Shown here: piece by piece, positions 50,371 to 62,833 of the stretch
Layout of the letters: each line of letters starts with the position of its first letter
Numbering within the stretch: the stretch's first letter is position 1
Assembly: GCA_021234155.1 (NCBI GenBank)
Contig: JAJEKV010000001.1
Coordinates: 26,401,189 to 26,465,188 of the forward strand
Direction of reading: 5' to 3'
Length of the DNA stretch: 64,000 nucleotides
From: Isoetes taiwanensis
Taxonomy: Eukaryota; Streptophyta; Lycopodiopsida; Isoetales; Isoetaceae
Position numbers and translations under genes: made by a program
Notes under the pieces: model-generated
Seen by the model: the letters and a program-made list of their open reading frames with translations, nothing else
What the model was told of the DNA's origin: nothing
The model's database searches: none

Positions 50371-51336
50371 TTGTCTAGATCTAAAAGTGAACAACCCCAA
50401 ACGGCAAATGATGGTGGAAGTGCACAGCCCTATCTATAGTACTCGCTCTTGTGGTGAAGAAGGTGCTTTGCCTATAGTACCTACATTAGTGGGGAAGAAG
50501 AACTAGCTGGGCCACTAGTACACCTTCAATTGTCTTGGGTCTCCGGATTTCAATTCTCTATCTGTCCCGATGAGGGGACCCAATGTACTCTATTCTAAAC
50601 TAATAAATTGAACTCTTACCCTCAAAAAAAAAAGAATGATCGTTTGCATCAAGCAGGTGGCTTTGGAGCTCCAACTCTTCAAGCTGCATTGTTATCCTTG
50701 ACCAGGCAAAAATTTCTGATTTGGGTCTGATTTTTGCAAATTGGGTCTACAAATTAATTGATTGTGTTTTTCAAGAATTGGAGGTGGAAAAGGATTAGAT
50801 TACAAATTTGAATTGGATTAAGGAATTAATTTCAGAAATTGGGTTTATGATCAGTTGGAGAAATGGGTCTTGCAAACTGAATTCTTGAATTAGGCTGCAA
50901 TTGGGTCAAAGATTTGGTTTCTAAATTGAATGTGGGTCAGCGACTTTGTATCTGGACTTTCGAATTGATAAGTTTGTACCTAAGATTTGCAAATTTGGAG
51001 TTTGAGTGTGTTTGGATCAGCCGAATTGGATCTCCAACTAGTTTGTTGTTTGTATCAAATTTTACACGTTTATGTATGCAATTCTGATTTGGGTTCATAG
51101 AATCAATTTAGGCATATATACAGGTCAGAAATTTGATCAAGAAAGCCAAATCGAATTCTTAGTTTCAACTTGTTTTTGTGCAGAATGAATTCTGATATTT
51201 CGATTTTCCTAAAAGTCTTTTGATAAATGTTTGGTTTTTTTACAATTCTTTTTCTCGTGGTTTTGTTTCTTCTATTGACATTGCAAAGATCTAGATATAA
51301 TCATGGCGGGTTGATGGTTATGATGCATATGGCTAC

Positions 51337-51588
51337 ATGTTTCAAGATGGATACCCACCATTTCCTTACACACAAAGCCTTGAGGACTCTTTCTCTGAAG
51401 AAATACCTTCCTCCCAACCTAATGTGTTACCATCACCACTATTTCTTTTTCCAATATGGTCTCGTGCAGTTCGACAAAGGTTAATTGCAAGAAGATCACC
51501 CATTCCACCCATTCTTGCACCTCCCGCTTATTCTTGTCCACCTATTCTAGAAAACACTGAAAATGCTCAACCCTTAAACCCCACATGA
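51337..51588 (+). CDS. Unrecognised Pro/Ser-rich ORF next to a Harbinger transposase
   Basis: An 83-residue frame starts MFQDGYPPFPYTQSLEDSFS and ends just before the transposase fragment at 51585. No domain is recognised. It might be part of the second (Myb-like) Harbinger protein or of a displaced 5' region, but no SANT motif is visible. Confidence 0.2.
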   Translation: MFQDGYPPFPYTQSLEDSFSEEIPSSQPNVLPSPLFLFPIWSRAVRQRLIARRSPIPPILAPPAYSCPPILENTENAQPLNPT

Positions 51589-51953
51589 AATTTGAGTCTG
51601 GTGAAATAAGGAATTATTGTTTGCTTGATGATGCCGGATACACTTCAAGGCCTTATTTGTTAACCCCATTTATCAATAAAGGTTCTGACTTCAGTGCAAC
51701 TGACAAGCATTGGAATTCCATTCAATCAAGCACCAGGATGGCTGTTGAACGTGTTTTTGGCATATTGAAGGCACGATGTACAAAGACACATCTACAGCAT
51801 GTACCAATGGTTGTAGTTGCTTGCCTGGTCATGCACAACTTATGCATTATATATAATGAATCTTTTGATCAAACTTGGGTCAGTGAAGCAGCAATGGAGT
51901 TAGAGGAGGTGGGTAATGACGAAGAAGGTAATGAGGCGAGCGAAACATCATGA
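51585..51953 (+). pseudogene. PIF/Harbinger transposase, C-terminal DDE_4 fragment
   Basis: CLLDDAGYTSRPYLLTPFIN holds the second catalytic Asp region (D-x-G-Y) of the PIF/Harbinger nuclease. SSTRMAVERVFGILKARC holds the third acidic residue (VE..FG.LK), and ACLVMHNLCIIYNE is the conserved end. The acidic tail (EEVGNDEEGNEASETS) is usual for plant copies. The first Asp and the helix-turn-helix part are missing, so this is a 5'-truncated, inactive copy. Confidence 0.85.
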
Positions 51954-52199
51954 AATGAGGCAAGGGAAGCCTTACGAGAAGATGTGCTACGTGAACATCA
52001 TAATGAGAACCAAGACATGAAAATGGTGGAGGAGGAGACAATAGAAATGAGGGTCATGTGGAAGCACAGATGGTGGAGGAACAAATAATTCTACAGAGCA
52101 TTGCAAGGAGGGATGCTTTGGCAAGGGCCCTATATGATGCTCGTAACTCCTTGGGCATAGATGAATCATAAAAATCTTCTTTGACAAATAAAATTCATG

Positions 52200-52410
52200 T
52201 TTTATTATAATGTTGAAAAGAGACATGTCTAATTTTAATAGAGTGTGAAAACCATAAATATAAGACCTGTCTTATATAGATAAGACGGGTCTTATTTGTA
52301 GTAATGTGAGAACTTCTTTGTTAAGACACATCTTATACATGATGTGGAGGGTGTCTTAACAAAATGAGACAGCCATAAAATAAGACTATAGTGTAAAGAG
52401 CCCCTATCGA
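52200..52410. repeat. Probable 3' terminal region of the Harbinger element
   Basis: Short inverted repeats cluster here: ataagacctgtcttatatag, agataagacgggtcttattt, and gttaagacacatcttat answered by ggtgtcttaac. The block ends with actatagtgtaaagagcccc. The words are the kind found in subterminal regions of DNA transposons. I could not locate the opposite terminus. Confidence 0.45.
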
Positions 52411-52777
52411 TGTTCTAATTCTAAAATCAATATAAGCACGTTAAACTATCGATTGTCCATCGAAATCATCAACAACAATACGTTAAACTATTTATCCGCT
52501 CCATTCCATTTCAATTCCCTTTCTTTCTATTATGGACGGATAAAGTTTGCAGTTTTATGGCCTGTGGCATAATCGGCCACATAAAATAGTCAACTTAAAC
52601 CTTACAATTGGGTTTAGGGTTTAGGCTTGCAGATGTGAGAATACAGAAAGTCATATCATGATGTCTATCTATTTCATGTAGTCTGTAAGTTTATTCTTTC
52701 AGGATCTCCCATATTCTCTATTTGTTGAATACAAGTCAGTGTAACATTGGGTCGCACATTAACGCATTAAAAATGCA

Positions 52778-55009
52778 TCATTGTTGATCTGGCATATTTT
52801 CAGTGAAAACCATGTGTAAGTTGTGTTTCATCTGTTCATCAACAAATGCAAAGTTTATTGCTGCTTTTGAAAGACGTAGCAACTCCTTTCGCGAAAGCTC
52901 TAGAATAAGAAATAGAAATACCTGCGGCATTAGGGACGAAAAAAGCCAGGAATGCATATTTTCACATAAATGGCTCAAATTGTACAACTAGCAGAGTAGG
53001 GTAAACTTTACCTGTCCTAAAGGACATCATATGATAAACAAATAATGCAAGACTGCGTAATGCCCATGGTTCTCAACGGTAGAACTAAGTTGGCCTTTAT
53101 TTTTGGCATGATTACTAATCCTCAGAAGGGAAGGATAGTTTGCTATAAATCATTACTTCCTTTGAAAAGAAATTTATGAACGTGATTATGAAGATACAAC
53201 TTACCAAACGAGTCCCCAGCTAATGCATACTCATGTGAAAGTTTGGTAGCAAAAACACCTGGATCATCCGTGCATATGACCATTGGGTGGTTTCCTTCGT
53301 ATAGCATAGCTACATTAGAGCAGCACAGTTATCATCAAGAAATGTCTTCACCAAAGAATTAATTCAAAAACAGGCACTAACTGCTGGAAGCCAAACATAG
53401 AAGACCTAACTGAAGTGATGGTCGTCAATAGATTGAACACTCTTAGTTCGAACATTTGATGTTAGGCAGACCTCCACCTAGTGAACATAATCACACCTGC
53501 TTTATGTGTCCTATAAACAGCTGAATTCTTTGCAACGCCATTATCAAATATGCCTTACAGGTACTTTCGAGGCCAGCAAAGCATCCCACTGGATATCCTC
53601 AAGATAGCACATATGACCAAATCTGTCAGGCTTGAAATCTAGCATTGCTTGGATCTCCTTAGTATTGTTCACCTAAAAAAAGAAGTTGATATGAACAAGA
53701 GTGTTTTCAAACAAATAATACGGGAAAAAAAAAAAAAGGGTGAATGTGAATGTTCAGTGTGTGCACATGCAGTGCTGCTGACACTACTTTGGCTAGCTAA
53801 TAATGGCAGTGGAGCAAAATCATCAATGCTGTAAAAGATAGGGAAGCAGAGAGTAACATTTAGACAAATCAGCTAAATTCAATGAAGCATCCACCAGCAT
53901 GGTATCCTTATTCTAACAAAGGGGAAATAAATTTTGCATCAATTGAGCTTAAAAGGATATTATGTGATTCTAACCTCTCCACAATGCAAGGTTATCCGTA
54001 TTGATTGCTCTCTTGCCCAGGTCAATGCAGGTAAAAAAGTTGCCCTGGCAAGAAAAGGACCGAAAGAGAATTAGCTAAGAACTGTTGCATGATTTTCCAT
54101 CAATAGTAAATGAACCGTAAGCTTTTGAAATACCACTCCCCAACAATAGGATTCCCCGATAAGTCAATTCCCACAACACCACGATTTCTCAATTCCAATG
54201 CCAGTCTTGCGGTTTCCATAGCTGCATCTGTGCTTTCGCGTCTATCAATGCTGAGTAATAAGCGGACTTCTACCTGTGACTTGCCTCTTTGTTGTGAAGA
54301 TAAACTAGTGTTTGCAGCATCTAGACCAGCAAGAACTGCTTCCATGTATGATCTTTTGCTCATTCCAATTGCTTCATTATGCTGTGGTTGTAATATTCAA
54401 ATTGTGTTCATACAGCTTGATAAGAAAGGTATAAAAGAGTGGGCTAGATACCTTGGGTGTAGTTCTCAGTTCCAAATAAATTACGTTGTCTGCTGCAAAG
54501 TCTTCAATCACCTACAAAACTGCGAGATAACGCACATAATGCACACGTTGTTCAAGAAAAGGGTTTAAGGTACCTCTTTAGTAATTCTAGTTATGATACT
54601 GTGATCAGTTGTAAGTAGATGAATCAGGTCAAACAGCCTGAAGCATTCTGATAAGGTACGTTCCCCTGAAATGCAAAATGACCATGCATTAGAAAGAAAA
54701 GACTAGAATTGTTTGTCTGAGTACTACAATACTAACCAACCTTTTAGGATAATGGTTTTAAATTCAGAAAAAGAAATGACGCCAAGATCTTCTGCAAGCT
54801 CTCTGTGTTTTCCGAAAGATAAGCAGGTAAACAGAGACGGAACGGCAGATAAATACTGATCTATGTCTAAAACACAAATGATCAAATTTAAAGGGAAAAA
54901 CAAGTACTTACAGAAGGGTGGAATCCCGGATGGAACCATTAAGATGAGCATGGAGCTCAACCTTAGGGAGTTTCTTACACCATTGCAGAAGCTGCTGATC
55001 CTGCGCCAT
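52778..55009 (-). CDS. MAPDA: N6-methyl-AMP deaminase (adenosine deaminase-like protein)
   Basis: Ten exons on the minus strand keep phase and give 345 residues: 55009-54912, 54802-54741, 54665-54574, 54511-54452, 54381-54134, 54044-53975, 53672-53559, 53477-53411, 53309-53205 and 52899-52778. Hallmarks: MAQDQQLLQWCKKLPKVELH, then AHLNGS (HxH metal site), SRGVVGIDLSGNP-type core (RNRGVVGIDLSGNP), ITLHCGE (HxxE-type catalytic site), RFGHMCYLE (metal His), VPVEVCLTSNVRTKS and MVICTDDPGVF (catalytic Asp pair). The family removes the methylamine group from N6-methyl-AMP, giving IMP in the cytosol and clearing a by-product of m6A RNA turnover. The start is the only ATG giving the family N-terminus. 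All catalytic residues are present, so it is probably functional. The length is near the usual size for plant MAPDA. Confidence 0.93.
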
Positions 55010-55144
55010 GACTGCTACCATTGGCGAAGAGCACTATTTAGTGCGGGAAAAAACACGGCCAAATTTGTGGGCAAGTTGAGAGCGTTGATCTTGTTTTGGG
55101 GCGATGGTCGGGAATTTCTTGGCTACCTATATATTTATTGACAA

Positions 55145-57450
55145 GTGTCAGGCCCTCCGTGAAAACGAAAGATGTTTGCTGGCAGTATTTTATTGAAAGC
55201 CGCAAAATGCTTTGGCTTTTTTTAATTTTGGCAGAGGATAACCTTCTGAACAGGTACATTAATAATTTCGTGGGCCCAAATTGTTAGATAAGATCCAAAA
55301 GCTATTTACGTAGGGTGCCCCCTTTTTCTCGTACTTGAGGGGCAATAGGAAGGAATTGTGACGAAATCTGCCAGCGTTGGCTCCATTGGATTCCTGACGA
55401 GATGCGCTGATTAAAATTTTTTGACCAACTCACATGGGATGCACCAATTCACAGTGTCTCTAACTAAGGGGAGTCAAGGAGCCACATTCGTATCACCGTG
55501 GCAGAAATTGCCACCTCCTGTGCTCGGAGATTGAGGGGGAGGCTATGCTCTAAATCCCCTCTACCGAATTAGAGGCGATTTAGAGCATAGCACATACAAA
55601 TTCGAGAGTTCTGGTTCAAATTCAAATATGTTGAAGATTGAGGGGTAATACATGGCCCAATTCAAAAATTTTGGAGCAAGATTGGGCAATTAATAAAAGG
55701 GTATGGACATCTAAGTTCGAAGGGTGCCCAAAAACATACTGATCTTTGGAAGCTAATTTAACCCCTAAAGTATATATTTTGCCCCAGATAATGACAAAAA
55801 AAACCCCTAATGGTAAGTGTACAAATACGAAATGGTAAAAAAAAAACCCCTTTATTGCATGCACATGTCCCGTACTGCAAAGAATACTGAATCCCTCATG
55901 GGGCAATCACTTTACTCCAATCTTCTTGCCTATCTAAGTGAGGCAAATGATTCATTGCACTTCCCATTCTGCTATTTTTATTTTTTTTTTGAGGGCAAGA
56001 TATTTTTATATTTATTAATAATATGTAATAAATACATTTATTCAAGGCTCTGTGATAGCCAGATAACCTACACATATCAGCACACATGCTCAGATCCCTT
56101 AATGGATCAAATATAGCAATCCCGCACTTCCCATTCTGCTATGGGAATGCTTAAGTTAAGCACCACAATTTTCTATATGTTTTCTGTTCTTTCGAAGTCC
56201 AAATTATTTTAGGCTTAAATCTTCGGATTTTTTCTTGCGAATTATTGGGCTGGGATCAGTTGATTTTCCGACCAAATACCTCACATATAGCAACCGAGAG
56301 ATGGATCAAACACCATGAAAACGGAATGATTAAGCCTTATCGGGCATTCCGCATGGACGCCCTCTTCCAAGTTCCCGATAAAGAGGTCAAGGACACAGAT
56401 GTCATCTAGCGATACCAACTTCAATGTGCCTATGCCAACATCTTCTGTGACATTCTGCAATGTCCTCATAACCAAAGAGAAAGAAGTGCAGTGTGAGGTG
56501 CGGATCTTCGAGAAGGATCCGTCCTCCTGAAGAAGGATGATTGAAGCCTCCTTTCTTGCATCTGCCCTCCAAACAATTTTTTTAAGGGTTTTATTTTTTT
56601 TATTTTTTATTTTTTTAGCGCAACAACCCAACCCTTGGTGTCACCTTACCTTGAAGCCTAGCCTATCCACGTGTCCTAAAAATTTAGATGGACTTATCCT
56701 AAACCGTCTTGATTTAAGAAATTGTGGGGCTGAGAAAATTAAACTGGAACCGTTGCCTCACCCGTTCGTGCTATTCCTTACTCTGCGACTTTTTGTTGAC
56801 TGGTCGTATAGTCGTATAGGATTTGGGGCAAAAGGTCTTGGGTGGGACTTCATTTGGGCACCCCTGTGGAAGCCATTTCCAGCAAATGCCTCTCTACTTA
56901 TGTTATTCGATTCAATCTACAGCCGGAGCCTCCTACAATTCGATTCTCTTTGTTAAGAGATTAGTTTTTTATGGTATAGGTTAGTTTTTAGTTTTCTTTC
57001 GCCTCTGAGTCTTGAGAACCGAGCAAGCAGAACAAGAATAGACTGGGGATGGAAGATTCTAGCAAATGCTTCAATCTGGCTTCAATCCTAAACACCCAAT
57101 TACAGTATTAAGATATCTTGAACATCGGATAAAGTCTAAAATATTCGTTAGTGACAACCCTGATTGCGTCAGTTGCATTTCCTCTGTAAGATTTTGGAGC
57201 AACATTTCGTCTGTAACATTCCAGTTTTGTAGCACATGTACAATGAAAATGGCACATATAATAAATGTGCATATCTCAACGCTGCCTTGCCTGATACAAA
57301 ACATAAACCATCTGCTTTGGCACAAGCTTCACACAAAAAATAGCAACCCATGATTGTACAGGATTTTGTTCCACGCTTGACCTGCAGTTCAAAACAGAAG
57401 ACATTGTCACTAATAATGATAAAATTTGCATGCATTTGTATGATTAGACT
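55145..57450. other. Intergenic DNA, no recognised gene
   Basis: It includes the second copy of a dispersed repeat (55695-55860). A minus-strand open frame at 56281-56631, in part DARKEASIILLQEDGSFSKI, looks protein-like but matches no family I know. Nothing else is supportable. Confidence 0.35.
55695..55860 (+). repeat. Dispersed repeat, copy 2 (diverged partner at 27720)
   Basis: Word order gggtatggacatctaagttc, aagggtgcccaaaaaca, aatttaacccctaaagtata, ttgcccca, aacccctaatggtaagtgta, aaatggtaaaaaaaaaaccc parallels 27735-27905. Confidence 0.55.
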
Positions 57451-57487
57451 ATTTGTTAGGTTTTGTTGGCCGTTTGAAACTTGGAAT

Positions 57488-57866
<379 letters not shown>

Positions 57867-58119
57867 TTCAAAGCGATAATTTAACCAACTAAATTCTTGT
57901 TCTTAACAGACGGGAAAGTTCAAGCAATATGCCTTTATTGAATTCTGATAAGCTAAGGTGCAGTATTTGATGATTTACGTGCATCTTATATGCCCAGATT
58001 TGACTTATGCAGGTGGTTGCTATTGTCACCAACTGCATCAATTTATAATGTTCGGATTTGACTCATGTAGGTGGTTGCTATTGTCACTGATGCACAATTA
58101 TCTTATGTTTGGTCAATGT

Positions 58120-59695
58120 TACAAATGAAGCTTGTCCCTATAGAGAAACTTCATCCTGAATTGTAAGCTGAAGCGTAAGCTGAATTGTAAGACGATTTGC
58201 CATGATTTTGCTATGTATGTAGTGTCCTTACCTTTCCGTCAATTTGCAGGTGAAAGGGCGCATTAATTTATCCTGCCCTGCCCATTAACTTATGTCTTTC
58301 CGACGTCGGGATCGACGGGATACTCATCGGCACATCACTGTGGCATCAGCCTTGCTTTACATTAACTTGCCTCGTATCTCAAAACACTCTGCAGTTGCTC
58401 CAAATTTATGCCTTTTATTTTTGAAATCCTTGACATTAGTTATGCCGCCCCGCAAACCTATCTCTGTTGAGCTAATCCTTCCTGGGAATTACTGGGATTC
58501 TAGAATAAATATCAAGGTTTGGAAATGATTAGGGCCATTTGTTCTAATGAAACAGACCCTGTTTCAGTTCGATTCCACTCCAATTTAATCTTACTCAAGT
58601 AAGAATAGAATACGATGATATACATGGGTCTTATATTTTGTTAAGAGTGAGTTCTTAGATTATTAATTTGTGGCATGAGCTTGATCATTACTTATTAAAT
58701 AGATAGTTTTGGTTGAGTTGTTTTATTGAGACTCGACTTATTTTCGAACAGGATGCGTTGGCTGAGCCATTTTCTTTCTCAGTATATGTTAGAACCATGG
58801 CATTTTCAACGCCACGTCCTCTGCTTAGTTGAAGCTATGGAGCTTGATACCTACCTCTTTCCATCTGCATGGTATTTGTTTTGGACCCATTATGTATTTA
58901 TTCATCTGCTATAATTTCCTCTTTTCTGTTTTTTTCTTGCATCGTGTCTCACCAATTATCCGAACATTTATGTTTAAGCATTAGGACTGAATATGCAGGC
59001 ATTTACAAACGATAGCTATGACAAACAAAGCGATTAGCATTCAAGATAAGCAGATTATGATTGCTCCCCAAAAGACAGAAAGAAGTGAGCCACAAATGAT
59101 CTAACTGTGAAAGGCAAGGTAAGCCACACATTCTCAAACTTATTGTCTATTACAATATTACAACAAAGTTTTATTTTAAACATCTTAATAGATTATCAAA
59201 GCTCTTTTCAGGTCTGTGAATCAAAGCCTATTGGAGCTCTAGCCATGCATGTCTGTTGGACAGTTGGACACTGCAACTGTTTGTCACATCCCTTTAGCGT
59301 ACCTCAAGCATTAGGTTAGCAGCATCGCTTCACAGGTGATTGAGTGTGACTTCTTCTGGGCCGAGATTAAAATATTACTTTGAGAAAATTAATGAAATGC
59401 CGCACATGTCCAATGTAATACAAGCATCAACATTGCATTTTTAACAGTCCACATTTCACACTTGGCAATAATGCCCCACATCATTGGCACTTGACTTTTA
59501 TAATATTCTACTTGCATATTAACATTGTGTTTTAATAAGGTGCACAACTTGAAATGTCCATTTTCACCTAATTGATAACCACATAGTTTTGCACATGTTT
59601 AACAAATTTATGAAAATAATTTAACATTCAAAGATATATAGTTTCAAGTAATTAGTAATTACAATATTATGTCCTACTTTTCAAAAGGATATAAC
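58120..59695. other. Intergenic DNA, no recognised gene
   Basis: Short open frames at 58292-58528, 58726-58914 and 59107-59319 show no domain. Base composition is AT-rich after 59340. Confidence 0.4.
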
Positions 59696-59700
59696 ACTTA

Positions 59701-59922
59701 TGGAAAGACTTCTTACCTTCAATTATGCAATCGCGTCCAATAGGGATTTGACACATGGCGGTGTTTCTTTTCATGCATCTCGTGTGCCGCCGTTCTACAG
59801 AGATTTTTACTCTGCTTTCTGTTGTTTTTACCCGCATCCGATTGTTTCTACCATGCATTCCTCTGATTCTACTCTGCATTTTGGTCGCAGAATTGAAGGT
59901 AAGAAATCTTTCCGGTAGGACA
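59701..59922. mobile_element. MITE-like element with ~23-bp terminal inverted repeats
   Basis: ggaaagacttcttaccttca plus att (59701-59723) is the reverse complement, with one mismatch, of aattgaaggtaagaaatctt plus tcc (about 59892-59914). The 170-bp interior has no domain. A second palindrome follows within 15 bp. Confidence 0.65.
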
Positions 59923-59929
59923 AAGTCCC

Positions 59930-60022
59930 CCGGCCTGTTTTCTGGCCGGTCAAGCAAGCCTCCGTGCTCTGCACGTGGCCATCTTTCCCGGCCAGAAAAC
60001 AGGCCATGGGGCCTTTCCCTTA
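59930..60022. repeat. GC-rich palindrome (ggcctgttttctggccgg)
   Basis: ggcctgttttctggccgg (about 59935-59952) is exactly reversed by ccggccagaaaacaggcc (about 59989-60006), with ccccc and gggg extending the arms. It is similar in design to the one at 21480-21590, which also carries gctgttttttgggcc / ggcccagaaaacagcc. The two may belong to one family. Confidence 0.7.
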
Positions 60023-61164
60023 TTCAAAGTTGCTAGCACCCCAACGAGCAATGCGGTTTCAACAATCATGTGCTTACACTTGATCATGCAACACCCATTG
60101 ACTCCTAATGATGAATTAAGTATTCGTATCTATTGATCAAATGTTGCATGATATAATGAATATCCATATTCCATTTGGAGATATTATGATTCAAATAAAT
60201 ATTATTTGTTATTAGGCTGTAAGTCACCAATCAATCTTGCATCAAAAGACCATATAAGCACACGTCTCTACCTAAGCTGGCAATGCCGGGCACATGTTTA
60301 CTAGAAGAATAGGACATTGAAGGGTAGATCCAACAACATAAGTTTCCTATGATTGGACACATATCTATTTACTTAAAAGGTTTTTGCCCTTTCTCGCTCA
60401 TGTCGGAGTGATGCCAGAAAAAGCGTGAGCAGCGTGAGTTTTGAAACTAGAAAACGCGTTTTCCGGCCTATTTGCCTATTTTTTGGTATTTTTAGCCTTT
60501 TCCGACATTTTTTTTCTCTCATCAGTGGCCGCCATTACGCTAGACATGCCCAAGCTACTCTATTTATGTATTTAGCATGCAATAAAAATAAGCTTCTTTA
60601 GTTATCCGAGGCCATTCCCTACTACCAGGACCAAAATGTGCAGATCATATTATTTAGGGAAAGTTACTGAAATGCCCTTGCAAAATGGACAAATTACACA
60701 ATTGCCCCTATCAAATCGGAAATCCCCAAACTACCCTTCGGGCAGGCAACGGGCAGGCAACGGGCAGAACGAATATTGCCGATAACAGAAACGAGGGAAA
60801 TTTTCTGGATTTGGCGGTGCTGTTGGAGGAGACGTCCAGCGATTTAGTGTCGTCCAGCCTCCCCATACAAGGCAGCGATTTGTAAGGTAAGGAGAAGCAC
60901 AGAATAGATCGATTCTGGCAATTCATGCATGCATTCTGTGTTTCTTCTTGTTCCAAAGCCTCTATGTGTTTCTTCTTGTTCCAAAGCCTCTATATGTTTC
61001 TTCTTCTTCTGAATCTATGGCAAATTCTGCTTCCATAAGTTCCTTCTTTCAAAGCTCAAAGCTCAACTTTCTTTTCTTTTCATGAATTTCTTTGTATCTT
61101 TAGTACTGGCTATGAGAATGTTAACTGATTCTGTGTCCAGCACAGAAAGGTTCTATGTCCAGCT

Positions 61165-61635
61165 ATGGAACTGTGTAAGGGTGCTAAATTTGATTCAATT
61201 GAAGAATGCAAGGCTGCAGTACGAGATCAAGCCGTCAAAGATCATGTGGAATTATCAGTGATTAAGTCTGATCGTTCTAGATACAGAGTAAAGTGTGCTG
61301 CTGAAGGTTGTGCATGGATGATCCACGCTTCTAAACTTCCGGATAGTGCTGAGGTTACAATTAAGAGCATAGGTGGTGAGCATTCTTGTGGTGGGGTTAA
61401 TCAGAGAAACAATAAGGAAGCCAACTCAAAGTGGGTGACGGAAAAATATCTTGGGAAGTTCCTTGAGCACCAAAGTTATAAACCTTCAGACCTTGTTGCT
61501 GATGTCCGAAGAGAGCATGGAGTAGAGATAAGCTACCGTGTTGCATGGTTAGCAAAGGAAAATGCAATGGCTGAACTTCACGGTTCACATGAAGAAGCTT
61601 ATCAGCGATTGAATGACTACTGCTCTAGCGATTGA
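61165..61635 (+). pseudogene. MULE (MuDR-like) transposase N-terminal DNA-binding part, unit 1
   Basis: 156 residues with the plant MuDR zinc-binding region: FDSIEECKAAVRDQAVKDHV, SDRSRYRVKCAAEGCAWMIH (C-x4-C) and GGEHSCGG (HxC). Then comes NSKWVTEKYLGKFLEHQSY, and the linker to the catalytic domain, HEEAYQRLNDYC. In family members the DDE nuclease starts right after this point. Here the frame ends in a 23-bp duplication and the nuclease is absent. A good 3' splice site (tgtccag) lies about 20 bp upstream of the ATG. Confidence 0.9.
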
Positions 61636-61720
61636 ATGATTACTGCTCTAGGTAGATGATGCGATCAAAGTTGCTACTGCTCGTGCACGTTATTACAGGG
61701 TTCTTCCATCCACTGAATTT

Positions 61721-62110
61721 ATGTTCAAGATTGTAACTGCAAAACATGAGCATGTGGTCGATGTGCAAGCTGGTACATGTTCTTGCTTAAGATGGCAGAA
61801 GTCTGGAATTCCTTGTGCCCATGCTGTTGCATCAATTCTATTCAAGAAACAGCAAGTGCAGATGTACACCTATGAGGCATATCGGTTGTGCGTGTACTAT
61901 GCAACTTACAAAGGGGTTATCTCTCCAGTGATTCATAGTGGTGAAGTTGCTGGAGCCACAGATATGCTTCCTCCACAGACATCTCGATTGCCAGGGCGAC
62001 CTAAGAAGAGGGGAATAAGATCGTCTACTGAGGATGATAAGAAAGCAGTAAAATGTTCAAGATGCAAAAGTGTCGGTCACAACCGCAGAACTTGCAGGAG
62101 TACCAATTGA
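61721..62110 (+). pseudogene. MULE transposase C-terminal SWIM and zinc-knuckle part, unit 1
   Basis: The coding line begins at about 61652 (VDDAIKVATARARYYRVLPS) and includes this frame. A SWIM zinc finger, CSCLRWQKSGIPCAHA (CxC...CxH), is followed by a GRPKKRGIRSS basic motif and a CCHC knuckle, CSRCKSVGHNRRTC. About 300 residues of DDE nuclease expected between this and the N-terminal part are missing. The product could still bind nucleic acid if spliced to the upstream part, but could not transpose. Confidence 0.9.
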
Positions 62111-62833
62111 AATTGCAGGTATTTTATGGTTTGTGACTTCTTTTTTGATTTATGAGATTTCTTACTATTACATGCTGAACATGAATATTGGAGCAGTATC
62201 TATCTTACGAAGACTAGCATTGTTAATTAAGTAGTTCTTTAAGACTAGCATTGTTAATTAAGTAGTTCTTTCTGTAGCATTTCTTGCAATGGAGCAGGTA
62301 ACAGTTCGAAGTGAAGAACATTCATGGGAAAGTTACTGAAATGCCCTTGCAAAATGGGCAAATTACACAATTGCCCCTATCAAATCGAAAATCCCCAAAC
62401 TACCCTTCGGGCAGGCAAGGGGCAGGCAACGGGCAGAACGAATATTGCCGATAACAGAAACGAGGGAAATTTTCTGGATTTGGCGGTGCTGTTGGAGGAG
62501 ACGTCCAGCGATTTAGTGCCGTCCAGCCTCCCCATACAAGGCAGCGATTTGTAAGGTAAGGAGAAGCACAGAATAGATCGATTCTGGCAATTCATGCATG
62601 CATTCTGTGTTTCTTCTTGTTCCAAAGCCTCTATGTGTTTCTTCTTGTTCCAAAGCCTCTATATGTTTCTTCTTCTTCTGAATCTATGGCAAATTCTGCT
62701 TCCATAAGTTCCTTCTTTCAAAGCTCAAAGCTCAACTTTCTTTTCTTTTCATGAATTTCTTTGTATCTTTAGTACTGGCTATGAGAATGTTAACTGATTC
62801 TGTGTCCAGCACAGAAAAGTTCTATGTCCAGCT

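Larger units (their letters stand above)
45928..50647 (+). mobile_element. Full-length LINE (L1-type non-LTR retrotransposon) with 15-bp target duplications
   Basis: agaatgatcgtttgc occurs at 45928-45942 and at 50633-50647; the second copy follows an A run (about 50623-50632). Between them (45943-50632, 4690 bp) lies a LINE with endonuclease, reverse transcriptase and C-terminal zinc/RNase H-like sequence. The 5' end starts with a 21-bp unit (tcctatctttttgatggggg) present twice at 45947-45988, with a diverged third copy near 46037. Intact target duplications and tail suggest a moderately young insertion, though the ORFs are broken. Confidence 0.92.
60657..62325 (+). repeat. Tandem array unit 1 (1669 bp)
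   Basis: The sequence from gggaaagttactgaaatgcc (60657) to acattcat (62325) is repeated from 62326 with exactly the same length and only a handful of substitutions. Examples are a near-start change at ttgcaaaatgg(a/g)c, gtgtcgtcc/gtgccgtcc, and gctggagcc/gctgcagcc. The unit holds a candidate first exon, an intron-like stretch with a doubled 31-bp ttcttcttgttccaaagcct unit, and two MULE coding segments. Confidence 0.96.

Noticed and set aside
58292-58528. 78-residue plus-strand frame beginning MSFRRRDRRDTHRH
   Set aside because: No domain, no partner exons and no conservation cue; probably chance.
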